Assembly: GCF_947490405.1 (NCBI RefSeq)
Contig: NZ_CANLGU010000001.1
Location: 744,001-808,000 of the forward strand
Direction: 5' to 3'
Source: an uncultured Algibacter sp.
Lineage (GTDB): Bacteria > Bacteroidota > Bacteroidia > Flavobacteriales > Flavobacteriaceae
Length of the DNA: 64,000 nucleotides
The first letter of the stretch is position 1, and every line of letters begins with the position of its first letter. A program made the position numbers and the translations under genes. Under the pieces are notes generated by a model. The model saw nothing but the letters and a program-made list of their open reading frames with translations, was not told where the DNA came from and made no database searches. Of the stretch, positions 37,217 to 45,700 are shown in pieces.

Positions 37217-37780
37217 ATGACTAAAACTGAGCTTCGAAAAACATATAAAGCTTTACGAAAAGACTTGTCTTCTGAAACTATCGAAGATTTAAGTTTAGCC
37301 ATTTCCAATCAGCTTTTAAAAATTCCTATTTGGGAATATTCGTTTTACCATATTTTTTTAGCTATTGAAGCGCAAAAGGAAGTGAATACCGATTATATTT
37401 TGAATATTTTATCGGGTAAAGACAAGAATGTCCTGATTTCTAAAAGTGATTTTGAAACAGGAGAAATGACGCACTTTTTGTTGACAGACAATACCGTTAT
37501 TAAAAAAAACAATTATAATATTCCTGAACCTGTTGATGGGATTGAAATTACTAATGATAAAATTGAAGTTGTTTTTATTCCGCTTTTAGCTTTTGATAAA
37601 CAAGGAAATCGCGTAGGCTACGGGAAGGGCTTTTATGATCGGTTTTTAGCAAATTGCAAACCTGAAACTATAAAAATTGGATTGTCTTTTTTTGAAGCTG
37701 AAGTTGAAATTAGTGATGTTTTTGATGGGGATATTGGGTTGGATTATTGTGTGACGGCTAATAAAATTTATCAATTCTAA
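37217..37780 (+). CDS. 5-formyltetrahydrofolate cyclo-ligase
   Basis: 187 residues from ATG 37217, four bases after the acylase stop. Uses ATP to convert 5-formyl-THF to 5,10-methenyl-THF in the cytosol. Recognised by the N-terminal KTELRKTYKALRKDL and the C-terminal ATP/phosphate motif VGYGKGFYDRFL followed by IGLSFFEAEV. A longer frame from 37148 overlaps the acylase gene and was not used. Third gene of the rimK operon. Gene name in other species: fau/ygfA or MTHFS. Confidence 0.9.
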   Translation: MTKTELRKTYKALRKDLSSETIEDLSLAISNQLLKIPIWEYSFYHIFLAIEAQKEVNTDYILNILSGKDKNVLISKSDFETGEMTHFLLTDNTVIKKNNYNIPEPVDGIEITNDKIEVVFIPLLAFDKQGNRVGYGKGFYDRFLANCKPETIKIGLSFFEAEVEISDVFDGDIGLDYCVTANKIYQF

Positions 37781-37992
37781 CTATTTTTTTTCTTAACAAG
37801 ACATATTATCATTGAAATTAAAGTTAGAATGGCTAAAATTATTATCCCAGTTATAACTAACTTAATCCAAATTTCAACATAATTTAACTCTGGCGCTATA
37901 GTCCTTAAAACTAATTCTGCTGAGAAACACCAAATAATTGATAGCGCTATAAGCACTGCAAAGTGAAGTAATATTATTTTCCAATTTTTCAC
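37777..37992 (-). CDS. Small two-helix membrane protein
   Basis: 71 residues; two hydrophobic helices (about 5-27 and 42-64) and a basic tail VKKKNS. The start is GTG 37992, overlapping the TGA of lspA (GTGA), so it is probably translated with lspA. Its stop overlaps the 5-FTHF cyclo-ligase stop from the other strand. No family recognised. Confidence 0.6.
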   Translation of the reverse strand: MKNWKIILLHFAVLIALSIIWCFSAELVLRTIAPELNYVEIWIKLVITGIIILAILTLISMIICLVKKKNS

Positions 37993-38609
37993 TCTTTCGA
38001 AAATGCCTTCTTATTAAACACAATAAGCATAATAAAACCAGTACTTATAGCCATATCTGCTATATTAAAAACAGGATCGAAAAAGCTAAAGCGTTTTCCG
38101 CCGTAAAACGGAAACCACTCGGGTAAATCTACTTCAAATAATGGAAAATGAAGCATATCTACAACTTTACCATGTAGTAAACTATCATAACCTCCTAATT
38201 CAGGTAAAAATGTTGCTACTTGACTATAACTATCATCAAATAAAACACCATAAAATACAGAATCTATTATATTCCCTAAAGCACCAGAAAAAATTAAAGC
38301 AATGGCTATAATTAATATTTTAGAACTCTGTTTTTTTGTAGCATCGTAAAGCCAATATCCAATACCAAAAATAGCAACTACCCTAAATAGTGTCAAGATT
38401 ACTTTGGCTGTTCTATCTGAAATAAACGACGCAAAATCGCTAATTTTTGTCCCCCAAGCCATTCCATCATTTTCAACAAATATGATTTCAAACCAACTAA
38501 AAACATCAATACTTTCTTGAAGTACAAAATTGGTTTTAATGTATATTTTACTAATCTGATCGATTAATAAAATGATGATGATTAGTGCTATGGATTTTTT
38601 TAGTGACAT
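37989..38609 (-). CDS. lspA: Lipoprotein signal peptidase (signal peptidase II)
   Basis: 206 residues, four membrane helices. Cuts signal peptides from prolipoproteins at the modified cysteine, needed for the several lipoproteins encoded here. Catalytic aspartates are D116 in LGNIIDSVF and D185 in FNIADMAIS; D17-Q in the first helix (LLIDQISK) is conserved. The periplasmic insertion (about 120-180) is longer than in E. coli, as usual in Bacteroidota. Located downstream of ileS and the DksA-like gene on the same strand. Confidence 0.94.
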   Translation of the reverse strand: MSLKKSIALIIIILLIDQISKIYIKTNFVLQESIDVFSWFEIIFVENDGMAWGTKISDFASFISDRTAKVILTLFRVVAIFGIGYWLYDATKKQSSKILIIAIALIFSGALGNIIDSVFYGVLFDDSYSQVATFLPELGGYDSLLHGKVVDMLHFPLFEVDLPEWFPFYGGKRFSFFDPVFNIADMAISTGFIMLIVFNKKAFSKE

Positions 38610-38631
38610 AAAATTTATTTAAGACCTTTCA

Positions 38632-38661
38632 ACTTTAGTCTATGCTAAGCGCAGACAAAGT
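38632..38661. repeat. Imperfect hairpin upstream of lspA
   Basis: ACTTTAGTCTATGCTAAGCG and its continuation CAGACAAAGT pair as ACTTTAGTCT / AGACAAAGT with one bulge, 23 bases upstream of the lspA ATG. It could be a small repeat element or leader structure. Confidence 0.4.
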
Positions 38662-38690
38662 ACTCAAGGCGACAAAAATGTTTAAATAAA

Positions 38691-38717
38691 AAACGTCTCG
38701 GATTAAACGAGACGTTT
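38691..38717 (-). terminator. Intrinsic terminator after the DksA-like gene
   Basis: AAACGTCTCG-GATTAAA-CGAGACGTTT, a 10-base perfect stem, 22 bases after the stop of the TraR/DksA gene on the minus strand; A run upstream gives a U run in the transcript. Confidence 0.88.
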
Positions 38718-38739
38718 CAAATATATTATTTTAACAAAA

Positions 38740-39117
38740 TTATTTTTGCATGTTCTTTGCTTCAATACTTAACGTAGCATGTGGCACAAGCTCTAAACGT
38801 TTTTTGTTAATTAATTTTCCTGTTACTCTGCATACCCCATACGTTTTATTCTCAATACGGATTAATGCATTTTTCAAATCACGAATAAACTTTTCTTGAC
38901 GAATAGCGAGTTGCGAATTAGATTCTTTACTCATTACCGCACTGCCTTCATCAAAAGCTTTAAATGTTGGTGATGTATCTTCTGTACCATTATTATGGTC
39001 GTTCATATACGCACTTTTAATCAACTCTAAATCGTGTTGTGCTTTTTCTATTTTTTCTGTTATCAATTCTTTGAATTCTGCTAAATCAGCATCTGAATAT
39101 CTTACACTGTCTGCCAT
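38740..39117 (-). CDS. TraR/DksA-family protein with degenerate zinc site
   Basis: 125 residues: N-terminal coiled-coil (about 10-40 and 66-92) and C-terminal DksA-like domain (TYGVCRVTGKLINKKRLELV). DksA-type proteins act in the secondary channel of RNA polymerase. Only one cysteine (C96) of the usual C4 zinc finger is present; the others read as T, K and A in PHATLSIEAK. Such Cys-poor members are common in Bacteroidota. It lies 6 bases downstream of ileS and closes that unit with the terminator at 38691. Confidence 0.85.
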   Translation of the reverse strand: MADSVRYSDADLAEFKELITEKIEKAQHDLELIKSAYMNDHNNGTEDTSPTFKAFDEGSAVMSKESNSQLAIRQEKFIRDLKNALIRIENKTYGVCRVTGKLINKKRLELVPHATLSIEAKNMQK

Positions 39118-39123
39118 AATAAT

Positions 39124-42100
39124 TTAATGTTTTTGAATAAATAGCTTGGTATTTACATCGTCAAAAGCAATTTCTATACCATCTTCTAATTTATCTATAA
39201 TTTCAAGTTCATTTGTTAATGTTTCCGATTTGATATAAGCTCTATTCGCATCAACTGCATTTACAATCTGATCATCTTTTTGAAGAATAACATCAATTCT
39301 GTCTGTAACTTCAAAACCTGAATCTTTTCGTAAATTCTGGATTCTATTAATCAGTTCTCTTGCAATACCTTCTTTTCTTAAATCGTCAGTAATTGTTACA
39401 TCTAAAGCCACTGTTAAAGCACCTTCATTTGCAACTAACCACCCCTCAATATCTTGAGATGTAATTTCCACATCTGTAAGTTCTAAGGTAATAGTTTTTT
39501 CGTTTACTTCAACGTCTAAAATACCCTTTTGTTCGATATTTTTTATATCATCAGATGTAAAGTTATTAACTACCTGAGCTACAGCTTTCATGTCTTTCCC
39601 GAAACGGGGTCCTAACACTTTAAAATTAGGTTTAATTTGTTTTACAAGAATATCTGAAGCATCTTCTAAAACTTCAATTTCTTTTACATTTACCTCAGAT
39701 TTTATAAGGTCTGATACTGCTAAAATCTCATTTTTCTGGGATTCACTATTTATAGGAATCATTATTTTTTGCAGCGGTTGCCTTACTTTTATTTTCTCTT
39801 TTGCTCTTAACGATAAAACTAAAGAGGATATTGTTTGAGCACTTTCCATCTTGTTTTCCAAAGACTTATCAACATAAGTTTCATCAAAAACAGGGAAATT
39901 TGCCAAATGTACACTTTCAAATGCTTCTTTCTTGGTTGCTGCATTTAAGTCTAAATACAACCTATCCATAAAAAATGGTGCAATTGGTGCTCCCAATTTA
40001 GCAATAGTAACCATACAAGTATAAAGTGTTTGGTAAGCTGAAATTTTATCTTGTTGATAATCCCCTTTCCAGAAACGTCTTCTACTTAAACGTACAAACC
40101 AGTTACTAACATAATCTTGTGTGAAATCTGAGATTGCTCTTGCTGCTTTTGTAGGCTCGTAATCTGCATAAAACGCATCAACTTTTTGAATTAGTGTATG
40201 TAATTCTGAAAGTATCCATCTATCTATTTCGGGTCTTTCACTTAAAGGAATATCAGCTTCACTATAATTAAAGTTATCTAAATTCGCATATAGTTGAAAG
40301 AATGAATATGTATTATAAAGTGTTCCGAAAAACTTACGTTTTACTTCTTCAACACCATCCAAATCGAACTTTAAGTTATCCCAAGGGTTTGCGTTACTAA
40401 TCATGTACCAACGTGTGGCATCTGCACCATAATTTCCTAGAGTTTCAAACGGGTCCACAGCATTTCCTAAACGTTTGGACATTTTTTGCCCATTCTTATC
40501 TAATACTAATCCGTTTGACACCACGTTTTTATAAGCTACAGAATCAAAAACCATAGTTCCGATAGCATGAAGCGTATAGAACCACCCACGAGTTTGGTCG
40601 ACACCTTCAGCAATAAAATCTGCTGGATACGTTGTGCCTTTATCAATTAAATCTTTATTTTCAAACGGATAATGCCATTGAGCATAAGGCATAGAACCCG
40701 AATCGAACCAAACATCAATAAGATCGTTTTCGCGGAACATTTCTTGACCTGTTGGGGATACTAATACAATATCATCAACAATGTTTTTATGCAAATCGAT
40801 TTTAGCATAGTTTTCTTCGGAATTATTTCCCACTTCAAAATCAGCAAAAATATCTGCTTTTAAAACTCCAGCTGAAACAGCCTTAGCCATTTCAGATTTC
40901 AACTCTTCAACTGAACCGATACAGATTTCCTCTTTACCATCTTCAGTTCTCCATATTGGTAATGGAATTCCCCAATAACGAGAACGTGATAAATTCCAAT
41001 CATTAGCATTTGCTAACCAATTTCCAAAACGTCCAGTACCTGTTGATTTTGGTTTCCAGTTTATAGTTTCGTTAAGTTCAAACATTCTGTCCTTAACATC
41101 AGTAACTTTTACAAACCAAGAATCTAATGGGTAGTATAGAATAGGTTTATCTGTACGCCAGCAGTTTGGATAACTGTGTTTATACTTTTCAACCTTAAAG
41201 GCTTTATTTTCTTCTTTTAATTTTATGGCAAGTTCAACATCAATAGAACGTTCTGGTGCTTCACCATCTGTATAATATTCGTTTTTTACATATTTACCAG
41301 CAAACTCTGCCATTTCTGTCCTGAATTTCCCTTGTAAATCTACCAGAGGAACCAAATTATCGTTCTCATCTTTTACCAACATTGGAGGAACTTCAGGTGA
41401 TGCTTGTTTTGCAACTAATGCATCATCTGCTCCAAAAGTTGGTGCGGTATGTACTATTCCTGTTCCATCTTCAGTAGTAACGAAATCTCCAGAAATTACT
41501 CTAAAAGCATCTTGGGGATTATCGTTTGGCAAGGCGTATTTTAAAAGTTGCTCGTATCTAATTTCCAGTAAATCTTCACCTTTACATTCGGCAGCAATTA
41601 AAAAAGGGATTTTTTTGTTTTCTTTTGAATAGCTTGATAATTCTGAAACATCTTCTGTTTGCTGATACTTTCCTGTAAACTGTTTTCCAACTAGATTCTT
41701 AGCCAAAATAACGTGAATAGGCTCAAAAGTATATTGATTATACGTTGCCACTACAACATAATCAATCTTAGACCCAACAGTTAACGCCGTATTACTTGGT
41801 AAGGTCCAAGGTGTTGTAGTCCAAGCTAGAAGATGTAAATTATCGAATTTTTTTAAGAATTCTGGTAACGTGTTTTCAACTGCTTTAAACTGAGCAACTA
41901 CAGTAGTATCTGTTACATCTTGATAGGTTCCTGGTTGGTTTAACTCATGTGAACTTAAACCGGTACCTGCCTTTGGAGAATACGGTTGTATAGTATATCC
42001 CTTATATAACAAACTTTTATTATAAATCTGCTTTAATAACCACCAAACAGATTCCATATATTTAGGCTCATAAGTAATGTATGGATCATCCATATCTACC

Positions 42101-42522
42101 CAATAACCCATTTTCTGAGTTAGGTTATTCCAAACATCTGTATAACGCATTACTGCTTTTCTACAAGCTGCATTATAATCTTCAACAGATATAGTTTTTC
42201 CAATATCTTCTTTGGTAATTCCTAATTCTTTTTCAACACCCAATTCAATTGGAAGACCATGAGTATCCCATCCTGCTTTACGCTTTACTTGATAACCTTT
42301 CATGGTTTTATACCTTGGAAAAATATCTTTTATAGCGCGCGCCAATACGTGGTGTACACCAGGTAAACCATTTGCAGAAGGTGGCCCTTCAAAAAACACA
42401 TAAGATTCTGCACCTTCTCTGGTAGATACACTTTTCTCAAAGATGTTGTTTTCTTGCCAATATTGTAGTATGTTGTCTGCCACATTTGGTAAGTCAAGTC
42501 CTTTATATTCAGGAAATTTCAT
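39124..42522 (-). CDS. ileS: Isoleucyl-tRNA synthetase, type 2, with GVHH signature
   Basis: 1132-residue class I synthetase charging tRNA-Ile. Catalytic signature at residues 55-58 is GVHH (ANGLPGVHHVLARAIKD) instead of the canonical HxGH; the second signature is KMSKR (GQKMSKRLGNAVDPFE). The editing (CP1) domain spans about 200-420 with LLAWTTTPWTLPSNTALTVG; anticodon-binding and long C-terminal domains follow, as in type 2 (eukaryote-like) IleRS. The ATG start is confirmed by the conserved MKFPEYKGLDLPNVA. It has a 219-base leader with a hairpin. The first 23 codons recur at 49939-50007. Confidence 0.96.
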   Translation of the reverse strand: MKFPEYKGLDLPNVADNILQYWQENNIFEKSVSTREGAESYVFFEGPPSANGLPGVHHVLARAIKDIFPRYKTMKGYQVKRKAGWDTHGLPIELGVEKELGITKEDIGKTISVEDYNAACRKAVMRYTDVWNNLTQKMGYWVDMDDPYITYEPKYMESVWWLLKQIYNKSLLYKGYTIQPYSPKAGTGLSSHELNQPGTYQDVTDTTVVAQFKAVENTLPEFLKKFDNLHLLAWTTTPWTLPSNTALTVGSKIDYVVVATYNQYTFEPIHVILAKNLVGKQFTGKYQQTEDVSELSSYSKENKKIPFLIAAECKGEDLLEIRYEQLLKYALPNDNPQDAFRVISGDFVTTEDGTGIVHTAPTFGADDALVAKQASPEVPPMLVKDENDNLVPLVDLQGKFRTEMAEFAGKYVKNEYYTDGEAPERSIDVELAIKLKEENKAFKVEKYKHSYPNCWRTDKPILYYPLDSWFVKVTDVKDRMFELNETINWKPKSTGTGRFGNWLANANDWNLSRSRYWGIPLPIWRTEDGKEEICIGSVEELKSEMAKAVSAGVLKADIFADFEVGNNSEENYAKIDLHKNIVDDIVLVSPTGQEMFRENDLIDVWFDSGSMPYAQWHYPFENKDLIDKGTTYPADFIAEGVDQTRGWFYTLHAIGTMVFDSVAYKNVVSNGLVLDKNGQKMSKRLGNAVDPFETLGNYGADATRWYMISNANPWDNLKFDLDGVEEVKRKFFGTLYNTYSFFQLYANLDNFNYSEADIPLSERPEIDRWILSELHTLIQKVDAFYADYEPTKAARAISDFTQDYVSNWFVRLSRRRFWKGDYQQDKISAYQTLYTCMVTIAKLGAPIAPFFMDRLYLDLNAATKKEAFESVHLANFPVFDETYVDKSLENKMESAQTISSLVLSLRAKEKIKVRQPLQKIMIPINSESQKNEILAVSDLIKSEVNVKEIEVLEDASDILVKQIKPNFKVLGPRFGKDMKAVAQVVNNFTSDDIKNIEQKGILDVEVNEKTITLELTDVEITSQDIEGWLVANEGALTVALDVTITDDLRKEGIARELINRIQNLRKDSGFEVTDRIDVILQKDDQIVNAVDANRAYIKSETLTNELEIIDKLEDGIEIAFDDVNTKLFIQKH
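42349..42360 (-). other. ileS: Swapped IleRS signature motif (GVHH)
   Basis: Codons GGT GTA CAC CAC encode residues 55-58. In HxGH synthetases the order is His-x-Gly-His; here Gly and His are exchanged. Type 2 IleRS enzymes with GxHH are known to be extremely resistant to mupirocin. Confidence 0.85.
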
Positions 42523-42558
42523 CTGATAATTTTTATTTTATTATAATAAGACAGATGT

Positions 42559-42610
42559 AAACTTTGGTGACAAATCGGTGCTAAACACAATCTTCTCTAA
42601 ACCAAAGTTT
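42559..42610 (-). promoter_or_regulatory. Hairpin in the ileS leader
   Basis: AAACTTTGGT at 42559-42568 and ACCAAAGTTT at 42601-42610 are 10-base perfect arms around a 32-base loop, 37 bases before the ileS ATG. It could affect ileS translation. It is duplicated exactly at 50044-50095. No T-box specifier or antiterminator pattern was recognised. Confidence 0.5.
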
Positions 42611-42686
42611 TAGCGCTCATTTACTCTTATTTCTTATAAGTTCGCGAATTTAATGAATTATCCTTAAAACATTAATTTTAAAACCA

Positions 42687-42719
42687 AAAAAAAGACTACT
42701 TAAAATCAGTAGTCTTTTT
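42687..42719 (-). terminator. Intrinsic terminator after the 2201-residue T9SS gene
   Basis: AAAAGACTACT / AGTAGTCTTTT perfect stem with A and T runs on either side, 23 bases after the stop on the minus strand. Identical copy at 50172-50204. Confidence 0.9.
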
Positions 42720-42741
42720 CTAATTTTATTCTTTCTTATTA

Positions 42742-45700
42742 TTATTTCACGATAATCTTTTTAGTTAACACCGCATTGGTTTCTGTTCGCATAGAAACTA
42801 TGTAAGCACCTGTAGATATATTGTTGAACTGTATTCCATTTTCTAACTCTTCTCTTGACACATCTGTTAATTCCTTAACTGCCTGACCTCTCATATTCAC
42901 TAAAGAAAACTTGATTACATCACTATTGAGTTTCTTTACATAAAACGTATTGTTCGTGTTCTTGAAATACATGAAGTTTTCTTTTGCTGTTGCAATATCT
43001 GTACTTAATGTTTGCGCTTCACTCTGGAAAACAATCTCAAACCTTCCATTGAATATTCCTTGTTCTGCTGTAAAACTATAAGCCAAATCCTGAGTTAAAT
43101 CAAAATAGGTTTGTGTAAGATTGTCTCGTAGGTAAATCTCCTGATCTGATTCTACGTTCTCCATATCTGTAATTCTTATTTCAAAACTATTATCACCTGA
43201 TGATCTGAAGTTTAATGGTATAACTTTATCTGATGTAATAACTGAATAAGCCTGCATGTTCATATTCTGCCCTTCCAAATCTAAATTCAAATCATTATTA
43301 CTAGTCTCTGTGTTTTTAGCATCATATCCATAATCAAAGGCATCGGTTGTATAATCACTAAAACCTAATAACAACTCTCTTGTAGTCTCTGGTCCTGTAA
43401 CTGAATTTAGCTCCAAACGTATCTTTTGCATACTATCTGAACCCGATTCCTTTCCTGATTTTGAATTTGATGTTTTTGTTTTTTCTTTTGTTGACTTTGA
43501 AAAAGTTGATCCATTACCATAAGTCCCATCTGCGTCTGATTCCTTGATGAATATACGCTGGCTGTTATTAAACTCTACTTGTCCATCTGCGATAATCTCT
43601 GCAATAAATCCTTGACCTACTGGCATGTATCTTGTTGGAACAATAGTACCGTCTTGATTACCATTGTGAGCCCCATAAAAACTCACAAATTGATACGCTC
43701 GTGTGGATCCTAGTTTATTTACTTGGGCATAACCGCCTTCGTACTCGCTAAGATTATGTGAATCGCCACCCCATTGTTGCCATAACTGTAAAGTACCATC
43801 TATAACACCTACATTGTCATCTATAAACTTATGAATATCTATAGCAGAGGCATAAGGGTTACCTAGTAAGTATTCTGTTTTTGTGTGGTTGGCCACTGAA
43901 CCTGGACCGCCTACATCTTCTACATCTACTAGAATAGTACCGTTGTTGGGCTTGCCCTCAAATATGTATTGCTGTTCGGTACCTCCTGAACCTGTTCCTT
44001 TTTGGGTATAGCCTACGCCTGGGCTTAATGGTGTACTTGGGGATACCCATGCCCAATCCCAATATGTTTTTCCATTGACAAACTTATACAACCAATAAGT
44101 ACTAATGCTACCGCTACCTGTATAATTTGAGGTGAACATACAGGTTGAGCCTGAACCATCCTTGAGCATATCTAAGCTAAAGGCCGAATTGTTAGCGTTA
44201 TTGGTTGCCGCATTGTTATCTGTTAAACTCGTTGCGCCAGTGCTTCCAACAGGTGATGACCAATAATTATAACGGTATGGACTCGATGTTCCTTCCTGAC
44301 GCCTTAGTATCTTGCCATCGGCTGATGTTACCAAATCACTCGTCTCGGTCTGGACTAATTGACAATCATCCTCCAAATCTAAGGTACCATTTAACTCCAA
44401 GTACCAATTATTAGTTACTGCCTTTTCGCTGTGAATCCGCAAGTTAGTGCCAGAATCTATTATTAAACCAGATGTTGATATATCGTGACTAGCTGTCACT
44501 TCATTAGATATATGCACTATACTCCAATCTTTATTATTGGCCGTATCCTCAATATCCCACACATCGCCATGTAACCATGTCCCTGTACTTGTCCATGCCC
44601 CATCACTTGAAGTCTCATAAGGCATTGGCGCCGTTTGCTCTTGTGCTGTTTGTATGTTTCTTAGAGATAGTGTTTTGTTATTTCCTGAGATGTCATCCGT
44701 TGTGTTATTCTTTATATCAGTCATCGGATAGTAGGCTATTAAACTACTCCAAGATACTTTTGATCCTGTACTACGTTCTTCTATATCTTTTGGAATGACA
44801 CTTCCTCGAACATTACCGCCATTGTTCTCTATTTGCTGATAGACCATCTGTTGTACCTGGTCTTCGGTTAGGGAGACATCAAATACTCGAACCTCGTCTA
44901 TGTTACCACTAAAATACTGAATCGTTGGTGTAATATCTCTTGATAAACGACCTACTTCAAAATTCCCATTCCATAAACTCGCATCGGCTTCTATAGTTTG
45001 ACCAGAAAGTGACCCATCAGTAACTGTGGATATCATCTTTCCATCCACATATATAGATTGGGTTCCTGTGGCGCTTGAATATGTACCTGCTACATGATGC
45101 CACTCATCATCAATAATACTTATACCATTTATTACGTTTGTAGTTCCTGATGTTGTTCTAATACCAAATGCAAGTGTATTTCCATGCTTACGATATAATC
45201 GGCATGAAACATCCTCTCCAACTATAGTTCTATCTGTTACACCTGACAATGAGCTCAATTTTACCCAAGCCATTATAGTAACTTCACCTAACCCTTGCAA
45301 TAAAGCTTCACCTTGTAAATAATCATCTACACCATCAAAATCTATGGTTGCTGAAGTTGGTGGATTAATATCAAATAAATCTCGGTAATCTAAATCGCCT
45401 CCTAATGTTAAATCAAAATCAGCATCAGGCAAAATTGATAAATCTGTAGGGTCTTCTATATCTTCATTAACATCCAAAGTAGCATCGTTTATCCCTGTAG
45501 TTTCAAAGGCATCATCTAACCCATCATTATCGGTATCTGTACCCAAGATAACATTTGGCATACCGTTTTCTTCGATATCTGGCGTACCATCATTATCTGA
45601 ATCTAAATCTAAATAATCTGGCGTACCATCTCCATCAGTATCTTCTAATGATAATAATCCAACTCCATAATTATCATCTATACCGTCGTTGTTAACATCT

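Larger units (their letters stand above)
42454..44300. repeat. Segmental duplication, copy 1 (ileS start to T9SS gene 3' part)
   Basis: 1847 bases matching 49939-51786. The part outside the T9SS gene (42454-42741) differs by a single inserted T. In the coding part I count roughly two dozen base changes, giving four amino-acid differences in 519 residues. At 44301 similarity drops abruptly to that of an older paralog pair. The left end is inside ileS codon 23. Confidence 0.9.

Noticed and set aside
42523-42741. T-box riboswitch upstream of ileS
   Set aside because: Only a simple hairpin is visible; no specifier loop, no T-box sequence, no terminator/antiterminator pair next to the start codon, and T-boxes are not expected in Bacteroidota.
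44205-44414. Plus-strand open frame of 69 codons antisense to the first T9SS gene, with a related one at 51691-51933
   Set aside because: Both are antisense shadows of the duplicated cassette; their similarity is explained by the duplication, and the encoded sequences lack any family features.
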